This document shows, piece by piece, positions 1-10,702 of a stretch of DNA of 64,000 nt. The first letter of the stretch is position 1. The number at the start of each line of letters is the position of its first letter. The notes beneath the pieces were generated by a model. The model saw nothing but the letters and a program-made list of their open reading frames with translations, was not told the DNA's origin and made no database searches. This DNA is from Leptodactylus fallax. Lineage: Eukaryota > Chordata > Amphibia > Anura > Leptodactylidae. The translations under genes were made by a program, and so were the position numbers. The stretch covers positions 248,501-312,500 of the forward strand of contig CAMRHE010000168.1 in NCBI GenBank assembly GCA_947044405.1, written 5' to 3'.

Positions 1-489
1 ATCATTTATTTTTCAACAGGACAATGACCCCAAACACACCTCCAGACTGTGTGGGCTATTTGACCAAGAAGGAGAATGATGGGGTGCAACGCCAGATGAC
101 CTGGCCTCCACAGTCACCAGACCTGAACCCAATCGAGATGGTTTGGGGTGAGCTGGACCGCAGAGTGAAGGCAAAAGGGCCAACAAGTGCTAAGCATCTC
201 TGGGAACTCCTTCAAGACTGTTGGAAGACCATTTCAGGTGACTACCTCTAGAAGCTCATCAAGAGAATACCAAGAGTGTGCAAAGCAGTAATCAAAGCAA
301 AAGGCTACTTTGAAGAACCTACAATATAAGACATATTTTCAGTTCTTTCACACTTTTTTGTTAAGTATATAATTCCACATGTGTTAATTCATAGCTTTGA
401 TGCCTTCAGTGTGAATCTACAATTTTTATAGTCATGAAAATACAGAAAACTCTTGGAATGAGGTGTGTCCAAACTTTTGGTCTGTACTG
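1..489 (+). mobile_element. Tc1-type transposon, right end (family A), cut by the window start
   Basis: The transposase C-terminus is followed by about 160 bp of non-coding DNA. The right terminus, ending at 489, is the reverse complement of CAGTACAGACCAAAAG, a well-known vertebrate Tc1 terminus. A TA dinucleotide follows at 490-491, as expected for Tc1/mariner TA target duplication. The left half lies outside the window. Confidence 0.85.
2..329 (+). pseudogene. Tc1 transposase C-terminal fragment (family A)
   Basis: This is the end of a DD34E transposase, the enzyme that cuts and pastes Tc1 DNA in the nucleus. The second catalytic Asp motif FQQDNDPKH is readable at about 11-37. A frameshift at about 47-55 moves reading into the frame carrying [11 protein letters not shown], which holds the catalytic Glu. 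An in-frame TAG at 249-251 interrupts the C-terminus, where a Glu codon is usual. Reading then resumes in the same frame to a TAA at 327-329. The break points show a dead copy. Confidence 0.85.
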
Positions 490-491
490 TA

Positions 492-1337
492 TATATATGT
501 CTTTACATCGAATACACAATAATTTAATATATTATATTATAATTATAATGATCTCAGTAGCAACTACTGTATCTGAAAAACCTGAGTTTGGCACTGTCAT
601 GATATCAATATGTGCTATAAATAGAACTGCAGGTGAAAAAATGTTCAGATTTACTATGAAACTTCCATGATTTCATTTCCACATTTCTTTACATATTAAG
701 TTATCATGGAGCTGACAGACCCTCTTACAGATACATGTTGATAGGATAGATGTAAAAACAAAACAAAAAACTGTAGTTCTGAAGTCTAATAAGCAAATCT
801 TATGGAGAAAATGCTAATTGAAATCATCAAGCCTTTTACATGAAATGTACATAAATATATTAATACTTCTTTATATTATATTTGATTATTGACATCATTG
901 CAGTCTGCTCTAAAAGTCAAGTCTAGTTAGTATAGCAAATTTAAAATTTTTATGTTGTGAATACAAATTTATGCCTGAAAGAGATATAGTAATAAAATAT
1001 TAAAGATCTATAACATTGTTTAATCATAAAATATGAACATTTGATTAATCCATGACTTGCTAGAGGTCCAAGCTAATGATTTAATAATTAAACATTACCA
1101 GAACATCTTAGTTGAAAATATTCTCATCTTGTTAGATAACTATCATATCCCCACAGTATTTCTTTTTACGACAGCTAACAATATAGCCATGAAAAATCCT
1201 TTTGTCTGCATCTGGCAGCACTAAACTGGTGATAGTCATGCTTTATACAGCTCATCAGATTCATTTTTTTTTTCTGGCGACTTAAAGTGGAACTGTGAAG
1301 TTTTATGCTGCTCCATCTGAGTGATAGGTTTACTATA
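492..1337. other. AT-rich stretch with no recognised feature
   Basis: No coding frame or terminal repeat is convincing here. The ORF at 434-670 overlaps the Tc1 terminus and has no family resemblance. Treated as unique or very old sequence. Confidence 0.4.
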
Positions 1338-1561
1338 TACAGTGGGGGGAAAAAAAGTATTTAGTCAGCCACCAATTGTGCAAGTTCTCCCACTTAAAAA
1401 GATGAGAGGCCTGTAATTGTCATCATAGGTAGACCACAACTATGAGAGACAAAATGAGAAAACATATCTAGAAAATCACATTGTCTGATTTTTTTTTTTT
1501 TAAGAATTTATTTGCAAATTATGGTGGAAAATAAGTATTTGGTCAATAACAAAAGTTCATC

Positions 1562-2546
1562 TCAATACTTTGTTATATATCCTTTGTTGGCAATGACAGA
1601 GGTCAAACGTTTTCTGTAAGTCTTCACAAGGTTGGCATACACTGTTGCTGGTATGTTGGCCCATTCCTCCATGCAGATCTCCTCTAGAGCAGTGATGTTT
1701 TGGGGCTGTCGCTGGGCAACACGGACTTTCAACTCCCTCCAAAGGTTTTCTATGGGGTTGAGATCTGGAGACTGGCTAGGCCACTCCAGGACCTTGAAAT
1801 GCTTCTTACGAAGCCACTCCTTCATTACCCTGGCGGTGTGCTTGGGATCATTGTCATGCTGAAAGACCCAGCCACGTTTCATCTTCAATGCCCTTACTGA
1901 TGGAAGGAAGTTTGCACTCAAAATCTCACGATACATGGCCCCATTCTTTCTTTCATGTAAACAGATCAGTCGTCCTGGTCCCTTTGCAGAGAAACAGCCC
2001 CAAAGCATGATGTTGCCACCCCCATGCTTCACAGTAGGTATGGTGTTCTTTGGATGCAAGTCAGCATTCACTCTCCTCCAAACACGATGAGTTGTGTTTC
2101 TACCAAACAGTTCTACTTTGGTTTCATCTGACCATATGACATTCTCCCAATACTCTTCTGGAACATCCAAATGCTCTCTAGGAAACTTCAGATGGGCCCG
2201 GATATGTACTGGCTTAAGCAGGCGGACAAGTCTGACACTGCAGGATCCCTGGCGGCGTAGTGTGTTACTGACGGTAGCCTTTGTTACGTTAGTCCCAGCT
2301 TTCTGCAGGTCATTCACTAGGTCCTCTCGTGTGGTTCTGGGATTATTTCTCTCCGTTCTTGTGATCATTTTGGATCGAGGGAGATTATCAGTGGATTTGT
2401 ATGTCTTCCGTTTTCTAATTATTGCTCCCACAGTTGATTTCTTCACACCAAGCTGCTTGCCTATTGCAGATTCAGTCTTCCCAGCCTGGTTTAGGTCTAC
2501 AATTTTTGTTTCTGGTGTCCTTCCACAGCTCTTTGGTCTTCACCAT
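1562..2546 (-). pseudogene. Tc1 DD34E transposase, one frameshift from full length (family B)
   Basis: The start is placed at 2546 because the reverse strand there reads MVKTKEL, the usual N-terminus of this transposase group. A one-base expansion in an A-run near 2505 shifts the frame, so the long open frame begins only at 2446 and gives 294 residues. The catalytic triad is complete: Asp in [11 protein letters not shown], Asp in FQHDNDPKH, Glu in [11 protein letters not shown]. About 11 residues seem to be missing in frame after NLPRS, between the DNA-binding helices. It ends at a TAA/ITKY-type C-terminus. Probably inactive, but among the least decayed transposases here. Confidence 0.9.
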
Positions 2547-2663
2547 AGCGGAGTTTGGAGTGTGACTGTTTGAGGTTGTGGACAAGTGTCTTTTATACTG
2601 ATAACAATTTCAAACAGGTGCCATTACTACAGGTAATGAATGGAGGACAGAGGAGCTTCTTAA

Positions 2664-3918
2664 CCCTTTCCCGACATCCGCTGTAATAGTACGGCGGATG
2701 CCGGGTGTTTAAAGATGGCGGCCGCTCGGGAGTCGTGTGGCCACCATAGCCGTCGGGTCTTTGCTGTTTTATACAGCAAAGACCTGGCGCTAATGCCAGC
2801 GATCGGTGCCTTTATTGATCGTGGGCATTAACCCCTCTGGCGTCTCACTCAAAGCTGACCGAGGCGCCATATTGCCGGAGGCGCACGGGCGCCGCCAATT
2901 TCCCGGGGATCGCCGGCACCCGGAGCAAGTTCCGGGGCCGGCGTCTCGTTGTTATGACAGCCGGGAGCTTTGTGAAGGTTCCCAGGCCTGTCTTTCATTA
3001 ACTTCTATAGCAGGCTACTCTATGTAGCCTGCAATAGAAGCGCCATTTTTTTTGCAATGCATTAGCATTGTAATGCATTGCATTAGTGATCAGAGCCCCT
3101 GGAGTTCAAGACCCATAGGGGGTCTAATAAATGCAAAATAAAAAAAAATATATAAAAAAAATTAAAAATATTAAAAGTTCAAATCACCCCCCTTTCCCTA
3201 GAACACATATAAAAGTAGTTAAATATTGTGAAACACATACACATTAGATATCCCTGTGTCCAAAAACGCCTGGTCTACAAATCTATAGAAATATTTTTCC
3301 CATATGGTAAACGCCGTAGTGGGAAATAAAATAAAGTGCCAAACCGCCGTTTTTTTCACTGTTTTGCCTCTGATAAAAATTTGAAGAAAAAGTGATCAAA
3401 TAGCAATAGTAATTCCCCCAAAATGGTATAACTAAAAAGTACACCTGGTCCTGCAAAAAAAGGTGCCCTATACATCCTCGTACATGGAAGTATAAAAAAG
3501 TTACGGGTGTCAGAATATGGCAACTGTAAAAAAAATATATATTTTTGCACAGTTTTGGATTTTTAAGGGGTTAAAATGTCAATAAAACCATATAAATTTG
3601 GCATCTCCTTAATCGTACCGAAACATAGAATACAGGTGACATGTCATTTTGGCTGTAGAGTGAACACCCTAAAAACAAAGCCTGTAAGAAAGTCGCACAA
3701 ATGTACTTTTTCTTCAAATCCACAACATTCTGAATTTTTTTCCAGCTTCCCAGTACATTGTACAGAATAATAAAGGGGAGCATCATGAAAAAAAAATTTG
3801 TCCCGTAAACATTAAGACCTCATATGGCTCTGAGAACTGAAAAATAAAAAAGTTATTGGGTTTGGAAGGGGGGGGGAGTCAAAAACGAAAATTGAAAAAT
3901 GTCACCGGCGGGAAGGAG
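2664..3918. mobile_element. TTAA-target non-autonomous element (MITE family 1, copy 1) inside a Tc1
   Basis: The element is flanked by TTAA at 2660-2663 and at 3919-3922. Its ends are imperfect inverted repeats: CCCTTTCCCGACATCC on the left and the complement of CTCCTTCCCGCCGG on the right. Removing it with one TTAA joins the Tc1 text cleanly (AGGAGCTTC to AAGAAGAAG). It has a GC-rich left third (ATGGCGGCCGC) and an AT-rich right two thirds, and no coding frame. TTAA targeting fits the piggyBac or Kolobok superfamilies; which one cannot be decided here. A second copy occupies 38249-41964. Confidence 0.88.
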
Positions 3919-4420
3919 TTAAAGAAGAAGTTACAGGTCTGTGTGAGCCAGAAATCTTGCTTGTTTGTAGGTGACCAAATCCTTATTTTCCACCATAATT
4001 TGCAAATAAATTCTTAAAAAATCAGACAATGTGATTTTCTAGATATGTTTTCTCATTTTGTCTCTCGTAGTTGAGGTCTACCTATGATGTCAATTACAGG
4101 CCTCTCTCATCTTCTTAAGTGGGAGAACTTGCACAATTGGTGACTGACTAAATACTTTTTATCCCCACTGTATGATTTACAGCAGCGTTTGAGATTAAAG
4201 CAGAGTAAATCCTACAGGATTCCTAGGAGAGACAGTCCCACCAACCTCACCCCCACAATATGATTGACAAGTTCCCTGTCTCAATGCTTATACACAAAAG
4301 GCAGCCAATCACTGTGTGTAGTGCGGTAAGCAGAACGTTTACAGATTTTCAAACACTGTCAATAGTGGTAAAATTTGTGGTCTTCCCTCCTTCCCAATGT
4401 ATGTTAGTTTCCTGTCCTGT

Positions 4421-5460
4421 GGCCCCCACACACTGTATATATGATATCCAGTGCTCTCCACATACTATAATGCTCCACATTGTATATTATGCTCCACAGT
4501 GCCCCCCACAGTATAATGCTTTACAGTGGCCCCACACAACATAAAATGTTCTCCTGAGCCCCTTCCACAGTATAATGTTCCACAGTGGCCCCACACAGTA
4601 TAATAAGCTCTCCAGAGCCCACCACAGTAAAATGCTCCACAGTGGCCCTACACAGTATAATATTCTTACCAGCAGCCCCACATAGTATAATATACTTCCC
4701 AGAACCCCCCCCCAGTATGATACTGAGAGCCCACACAGTATAATGCTCCACACTACTCTCTCAATATAATGCTCCACAGTGACCCCATACAGTATAATAG
4801 ACTCCCCCCAGTGTAATTCTCCACAATGACCCTACACAGTATAATAGGCTCCCCACAGTACTGTCCTCACAGTGGGCTTCTTTCCTTCTCGATGTATTTT
4901 ACAGCTTCCTGGCCTGTGGTCCTCACACAGTATATATAATGCTCCCCAGTGCTCTCCACACAGTATAAGGCTCCTCATCCCCCACACAGTATGCTTCACA
5001 TTGTATATTATGTGCCCCCTACAGTATAATGCTCTACAGTGGCCCCACACAGTATAACATGCTCCCCAGAGACCAACCCCACCACAGTATGATGATCCAC
5101 AGTGGCCCCACACAGTATAATATGCTCCCCAGCAACCCCACATGGTATAATATACTACCCAGAGCCCCTAGTATAATGCTACTGAAAACCCACACACAAT
5201 TTAATGCTCCACAGTTGCCCCCACACAGTATAATAGGCTCCCCACAGTACCCTCTCAGTGTAATGCTCCACAGTGGCCCTCCAGTGGCCCTCCAGTACAA
5301 TGTTCCACTTTGTCCCCACACAGTATAATATGCTCTCAAGAGACCCCAGTATAATGCTCCTCACAGTGCCCCCCAATATAATGTTCCACATTGGCCCCTG
5401 AGCCCCTCCCCCAGTATAATGCTCCACAGTGACTCAACACAATACAATATGCTCCCAAGA
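4421..5460. repeat. Minisatellite array, period about 30 bp
   Basis: Diverged tandem units read roughly ACAGTATAATGCTCC followed by ACAGTGGCCCC. Small length changes and point differences separate the units, and about 30 units fit in 1 kb. The long open frames over this array on both strands are artefacts of the repeat. Shorter arrays with the same core, on one strand or the other, occur at 10277-10620, 25425-25545, 31211-31335, 42085-42255 and 56330-56430. Confidence 0.85.
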
Positions 5461-6043
5461 ACCTCAAGCCGCTTTAGGGAAACCTCTGGAAATTAGTTTT
5501 GACGAATATTCATGAGGTTCAGTCCCCTAGTTTGTTTTTCCCATTACAGGCCCCCACATGGTATAACGCTTGCTTTACATGAGTGAAATACAGCCAATAT
5601 AAACATGTCTGTTTATTGATACACTGTTTTACACAGCCATCAAATAAAACATACAACACGTTGGAATACTAATGCAACTTTCTTGAAATCTGAAGCCATC
5701 TTATGTCTGTCACAAAATAAACAAACAAAATGTGGTATGATTGTGTGAACAAGTCCAAACTTGCACTGAACTGGTTAAATGTCATTGTTGATTTGAGCCT
5801 GTGAATCATCAAACATTTAGTTTCACATGAAGAATTTAACTATTTTGCTGCTGTGAATTAATATAACTTATAGATGTGAGGCTAATAAATCTGCTAAAAA
5901 TGTCTAACTAAACATGGCCTTAAATGTTGGAAAAGACTTAGAAACACACAAAGATGAAGATATTCCTTTGATGTTAAGACTTTCTATGGTCAATACAGGA
6001 ACCTAGAAAGTTCAAATTCCCCCCAATTCTGCCTCTCATTGGG
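5461..6043. other. Unrecognised AT-rich stretch
   Basis: No coding frame, terminal repeat or structured motif is supported here. Confidence 0.35.
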
Positions 6044-6769
6044 GGTCATTTATCAAGCCACTTGCACTTATTTTCTTTTAATTGAGCCTGTTTTTTTAGG
6101 TTTTACTGTGTGCCCAGGATTTATCATGTGTTTGTCTATATTGAAGGTTTTTATACGAGTTTCGTCACTTTGCTTTTTTGTCAGGGAATCTGGAGTGTTT
6201 TGTGGTTTTCTGGAGTAACATTTTACGTTGCATTTATGAAATGCTCTTTTTTTCAAAAAGGTACAAAAAAAGGGGCAACTGCACTCCAGTACATGGGTAG
6301 AGATCTGACAGCATTGAAATCACAAGTTCCATTAGGTGAATTTTGCACAAAATTTATGATGCAATTGCACCTTTTTAGTAAATTAGGTGCAGGGAAGGCA
6401 TAAATAAGCACATGCAAAATTAAGGTCCAAAAACGCAAATGTACAGTACTTGGGCAACATAAGACAGTCATGTCACACAGCCTTGGTATCACAATTCCAT
6501 GTGTTGCATTTTGCACAATATTACACATGTATGCCTTTTAAAACAGTAGGCACAATGTTGTACGTGTTGCCTTGAGGGGGGGGGGGGGAGGGCCCCTTGG
6601 GGGCATGGTACTTTTATAAACAAAAAAAAAGGTGCACCTCAAAAAAATAACACATGCACAACATTTAACAGGAGGGATCAGTAATTCTTGCTGTTATCTG
6701 TTTGCTATCAATAGACACCACAGTGGATGAATATTGACTTCAGTTCATGGTACAAACATAGAGTGACAG

Positions 6770-7359
6770 AACTGGCATGAATATTAAGTCCAAATTGAGA
6801 GTTTGAATTTCTGCATAAATTTAACTCCATTGTTTTCTTTCCCCCTGTGCAGATAAAACCATAACCCGCAAATCTTCAATAGAGTGGTTTTCCTCCGGAG
6901 AAATGTGCGGCCACTGGGAGATCGGTTCTGCTGTTATTAATGGTGGATCTGTGTGAGTTCATTCGTTGACTGAGTCTCTGCCCTGTTTCCCCCACATAGA
7001 GGCCTGTGGTGGGACATTGCACACACATTATGAGGTACACCACATTGGAAGACCTGCAGGAGCAATGTCCCCCTAAGGACTGTGTGTGGGGGGTGGGGGG
7101 GGATGCTGCTTGCACCGTACTGTGGATAGTAATTTTTGGGATGTGCTCAGGTCATGCACCTTTTATGTAGGCAAGGTGAGGTGCCAATGCGCTTTTTGGG
7201 CCTTCGGGCCGGACGATAGTGCGCCTCAGGTTTGGGGTGCGAAAGGAGAGGAGGGGGGGACTGGAAATATGTCCTTGAGTCTGTTGTCCCTATGTAGTAC
7301 AGGTTGGAGCTCCTTGGCAATCCTTCGTAGGATCTCCAGTTGTGGGTTGTAGGTGACAA
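6770..7359 (-). pseudogene. PLE1 linker and GIY-YIG endonuclease
   Basis: The linker motif YNPQLEILRRIAKEL sits near 7330-7290. The endonuclease core VVYLIMC followed by GLYVGETG lies at about 7050-6985, with the downstream Arg/His block SQRMNSHRST. In GIY-YIG enzymes these residues form the nicking active site, which PLEs use to open the target DNA. The open frame ends at 6876 after HFSGG, and the reading SIEDL continues in another frame to about 6770. An insertion of G-rich sequence at about 7080-7110 separates linker and endonuclease. Inactive. Confidence 0.85.
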
Positions 7360-8300
7360 CTAGGGGCACTCGGGCTTCTTTCTGGGTCTCTCTATATGTG
7401 AGCAGACTGTCTCTGTTAATGCCTCTTTTTTATTGTCTGTCACTTTTGGTTTGTACCCCAATCTGAGAAATTTCGTCCTCAGATCCAGGAGGTGCTTGTC
7501 CAGGTCTGTTTTGTCGGGGCAAATACGATTGTATCGTATAGCCTGGCTGTAGATTATAGATTGTCTTGTGTGCTTGGGGTGGAAGCTGTCGTTTCTCAGG
7601 TAGGCCGTTCTGTTTGTGGGTTTGTGGTGATATCGATGTGAGTAGCCGGTGGTCTTTAATGTATATTGTGGTATCCAGAAAGTGAACTTCACTCCCTGAA
7701 TAGCTAAGTTTAAGGTTGATGGTCGGGTGAAAGTCATTGAAGTCATTATGGAATTGAAGTAGGGCCTCCTCACCTGCAGTCCAGATGACAAGGATATCAT
7801 CGATATAACGAAGGTAAATCATAGGTTTGGTGGCGCATGTTGATAAATATGTTCCTTCCATTTCTGCCATAAAGAGATTTGCATATTGGGGTGCACATCT
7901 GGTCCCCATTGAAGTTCCCATTCGCTGTAGATATAGATCCTCTCCAAAGGTAAAATGGTTGTGGCTAAGGATGAATTGTATGAGCTGCGTTACTGGTTCT
8001 GTTGGGAGGTTTTGTTTTGCCAGGTGTACCCGACATGCTGCAACTCCATCCTTGTGGGGAATGTTAGTATACAGGGATTCCACATCCATGGTGGCCAAAA
8101 TGGTACCCTCAGGTAGAGGGCCCAGGGCATTCAGTTTGTTAAGAAGGTCAGTGGTGTCCTGGATATAGCTTGGGTGGCCCTTTAAAAGGGTTTTTGGAAA
8201 TTTTCCTACCCAACCTGAGATGTTTTCTGTCAGTGTCCCAATGCCAGAAATGATAGGCCTCCCAGGGTTGCCATCTTTGTGTATCTTTGGGAGCATATAG
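7360..8300 (-). pseudogene. PLE1 reverse transcriptase domain
   Basis: The 288-residue open frame at 8296-7430 starts LPKIHKDGNPGRPIIS, the PLE finger motif. It contains ATMDVESLYTNIPH (first catalytic Asp), MGTSMGTRCAP, and RYIDDILVIW with the YIDD catalytic pair. The thumb region continues in a second frame at 7800-7360 (DSFHPKHTRQ, LRLGYKPKV), so a frameshift near 7650 splits the domain. All polymerase catalytic Asp residues are still present. The enzyme would copy element RNA at a nicked chromosomal target. Confidence 0.9.
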
Positions 8301-8413
8301 AAGCAGCCCGGCCCCTGGGATCTTGGGGGATAAGTCCTTTTACCTGATTCTGGATCTGGACTGGAAACTCCTTGATCATACTCTTTAGTTCTTTCATATA
8401 GGCCTCTGTGGGA

Positions 8414-9438
8414 TCACTTCCAAGTTTGGAGTAATGGATGGGATTTGACAGTTGCCTGCTTTGCTTCCTGGATATAGTCTGAGGTATTCATTATGACTAT
8501 TGCGCCCCCTTTGTCAGCTGGTTTTATTATTATATCTTGATTTTCTTTCAGTGATGTAATAGCCTTCTGTTCCTGCAGGGTTAGGTTATGCACCTGTTTC
8601 TTTTGTTTCTCTAGGATTTCTGATTTTACTTTGCTTCTGAAACGGTCAATATATTTATCCAGTGCTGCATTAGCTCCAGGGCGTGGGGTCCAGGTAGATT
8701 TTTTGGTAGGATTCCTTATGGGCTGTTCCATCTCAGAGTCACTGCTGTATGGAGGGTCTTTGTCATAAAAATATTCCCTTAATCTCATTTTTCTGAAAAA
8801 CTCCTCCATATCATTGCAGAGTTGGATATGGTCAGTGTGTGCCGAGGGGCAGAAGGAGAGACCTTTGGAGAGAACTGACATTTCGTGTTTGTTTGGCTCA
8901 TAAGAGGAAAGATTCACAACACAGCTTTGCTGAGCTGGGCTAGTACTTGCGGTTGTAGTAATGAGGGGCCTTTTTGTCTCAGTCTGTGGAGCTTTTCTTT
9001 TTTTTTTTAAGGCTGGAGCTCCTGAATTTCTTTTTTTTTTTAAAAAAAATATCCTAAATTTCCAGTAGTATGTGTGGAGTCTGGCCTTCATTTCCTCTGT
9101 GTCATTAGCCAGTGATGATTTCAGGGCCTGTATCTCCTCTCCTCCTGTGTTCTGTGTTTTTTGTTGTTATAGGAAATTTTTATCATATTGTTCCGCAGCC
9201 TTTCAGATGTCCGAATACATAGTTGTTCTGCATATCGGCTGTTGTAGGTGTTCCGGGTTGGGTTACGTAAATTGAAGCCTTTTGGGATGAGTCTCTCCTT
9301 TTTGCATTTTGTTAAGAAGAAGATGTCGCTGTTGAGTTGTGCAAGTTTCTTAAGCCGGTTTTTCAGTTCCATTCTTTTGCGGTACATTGTGGTATCTTTC
9401 AAGTTGATAGTAGTATAATGTTGTACCGTGTTAGCCAT
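8414..9438 (-). pseudogene. PLE1 N-terminal ORF region
   Basis: Two open frames cover the region. The first, from an ATG at 9438, begins MANTVQHYTTI and is rich in Lys and Arg. The second, 9091-8414, holds Lys-rich stretches and the motif IIIKPADKGGAIVIM, a signature just upstream of the polymerase fingers in PLE proteins. A-run expansions near 9005 and 9035 (T-runs on the plus strand) and a frame break near 9100 separate them. The same start, MANTVQHYTTI-like, appears at the far end of PLE3 at about 62983-63013. Confidence 0.82.
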
Positions 9439-9510
9439 TGAAAGTAGTGGAAGAGTGAAGAAATCAGGCGATACCTTTTAGAGGCTAACTGAGTATATTT
9501 ATAAGTAAGC

Positions 9511-9538
9511 TTTCAGGAGTACTCGCTCCCTTCATCAG
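9511..9538 (-). ncRNA. Hammerhead-like ribozyme core at PLE1 terminus (candidate)
   Basis: On the minus strand, CTGATGA (9538-9532) is followed by a short stem-loop (AGGGAG...CTCCT) and then GAAA (9514-9511). This is the hammerhead core order. Hammerhead ribozymes are known in PLE terminal repeats. The same block occurs in PLE3 (62882-62909) and, with CTGAAGA, in PLE2. Stems I and III could not be resolved by eye, so self-cleavage is unproven. Confidence 0.55.
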
Positions 9539-9826
9539 ACATGGTGTGATACAAGAACTGAAAATTAACAGATTTTTATACACATGGTTTTCAAAGCATT
9601 TTAGAGTCCTTAAAAAAATTGCAATCTAAGTAGAGAAGTTATTTACAACAGTAGGCACAAAGTGTACATGGTAAAAAAAAAAAGTGCACCTAAAATAACA
9701 CATGCACAACATTTAACAAGGAAGTGCGCTTATGTCATAAATAGACACCACAGTAAAACTAGTCTACAAAAAGAGGCACCTGTAAAAAAATAATTTCTGC
9801 AAAAAAAGTTGCAGATAAATAACCCC

Positions 9827-9968
9827 ATTGGCCCATGGGGTCCGCCGAGTTTCCGCCCGAAAAATGCGCAAAGAAAAGTCATGCTTGCAGGACTTTTCTC
9901 TCATTCTTCAAGCGAAATGGGGGACGTAATCCATGAACGGAAAGCGAGCGCTGGGGAGAATCCAGTCA
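9827..9968. repeat. Fragment of the MITE at 42557-42819
   Basis: It shares phrases such as AATGCGCAAAGAAAAGTC and GCAGGACTTTTCTC with the later MITE, in the same orientation, without its ends. No coding content. Confidence 0.5.
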
Positions 9969-10276
9969 TAGGCCAGGTCCCCACATGACGTAAACGCCAT
10001 GGTGGAAACGCCGCACAAAAAACTGGCGTTTTACAATTCCTGCAAAGTGGAAGCAATTCTAGCGAATCCAATCTCCACATTGCTGGAAAATACGCACAGC
10101 GGACACACTGCGATTTCCAAAGCACTTGCGGTTTTGGAAATCACAGCATGGCAGTTATACTTATGGAAACGCCGGCGGTGTCCCTATAGCAGGGGAAGGC
10201 AACCTTTTTGTTCGGCGTGTTGATTTCGATTAAAAAAATCAAAGTTGAGGTGCTCAGAGTGCCGGTCAATAATTGT

Positions 10277-10620
10277 AAGTCTGTCGACCCCCTGCACACG
10301 GTATTATGTCCCATAGCGGCCCCTGCACAAGGTATTATGTCCCATAGCGGCCCCTGCACACGGTATTATGTCCCATAATGGCCCTTCACACGGTATTATG
10401 TTCCTTAGCGGCCCCTGCACACGGTATTATGTCCCATAACGGCCCCTACACACGGTATTATTTCCCATAGTGGCCCCTGCACACGGTATTATTTCCCATA
10501 GTGGCCCCTGCACACAGTATTATGCCCCATAGTGGCCCCTGCACACGGTATTATCCTCCATAGTGGCCCCTACACATGGTATTATCCTCCACAGTGGTCC
10601 CTGCACACAGTATAATATTC
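10277..10620. repeat. Minisatellite array, 30-bp period
   Basis: About eleven units read CCCCTGCACACGGTATTATG then TCCCATAGCGG, with few differences between neighbours. The core is related to the 4421-5460 array. Confidence 0.9.
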
Positions 10621-10660
10621 TAACTTTTATAATATTCCAATTTTCTCTACTCACTAGCTA

Positions 10661-10702
10661 TTATTATACTGTGGGGTCTCTTCAGACCCCAGAGTATAAT
10701 AA
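10661..10702. repeat. Perfectly paired palindrome (hairpin)
   Basis: Arms TTATTATACT plus GGGGTCT pair with AGACCCC plus AGTATAATAA around a CTTC loop. Only the GT/AG step is mismatched. A related palindrome lies at about 10998-11039 in the opposite sense, and another at about 41987-42031. Confidence 0.8.

Larger units (their letters stand above)
1340..4170 (-). mobile_element. Tc1-type transposon, family B copy 1, split by a MITE
   Basis: The left terminus starts CAGTGGGGGGAAAAA at 1340 and the right terminus ends TCCCCACTG at 4170. Both are flanked by TA (1338-1339 and 4171-4172). The terminal inverted repeats run about 220 bp and include the shared block GTGCAAGTTCTCCCAC. The transposase is on the minus strand. 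A 1255-bp TTAA-target element (2664-3918) interrupts the 5' untranslated part. Without it the Tc1 would be about 1.57 kb, which is the usual size. Further copies or pieces of this family lie at 11800-12027 and 54377-54806. Confidence 0.93.
6671..9650 (-). mobile_element. Penelope-like retroelement, copy 1 (PLE1)
   Basis: Read on the minus strand, the order is: a terminal block resembling the PLE 3' untranslated region and a hammerhead-like core (9511-9650), the N-terminal ORF region, the reverse transcriptase, a linker, and a GIY-YIG endonuclease. This is the standard architecture of GIY-YIG-bearing PLEs. The element is nearly full length but broken by frameshifts. The terminal block before the ORF start matches the far end of the other copies, fitting the pseudo-LTR organisation known for PLEs. 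The 6671 boundary is where similarity to PLE2 starts. Confidence 0.88.
6044..9826. mobile_element. MITE with GGGTCATTTATC termini, split by PLE1
   Basis: The left end near 6044 reads GGGGTCATTTATCAAG. The right end near 9826 reads GATAAATAACCCC, its near inverse. ATTG or ATTGG flanks both ends and may be the target duplication. The two arms share short phrases such as CAGTAGGCACAA and ACACATGCACAAC, so PLE1 (6671-9650) sits inside. No coding content is visible in the MITE arms. Confidence 0.6.

Noticed and set aside
2094..2573. Plus-strand 159-residue frame opposite the Tc1 transposase
   Set aside because: It is a shadow of the minus-strand transposase frame.
4487..5427. Overlapping open frames of about 60-100 residues on both strands
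   Set aside because: All follow the minisatellite period. Cys/Trp/Tyr repeats are translation of the repeat unit.
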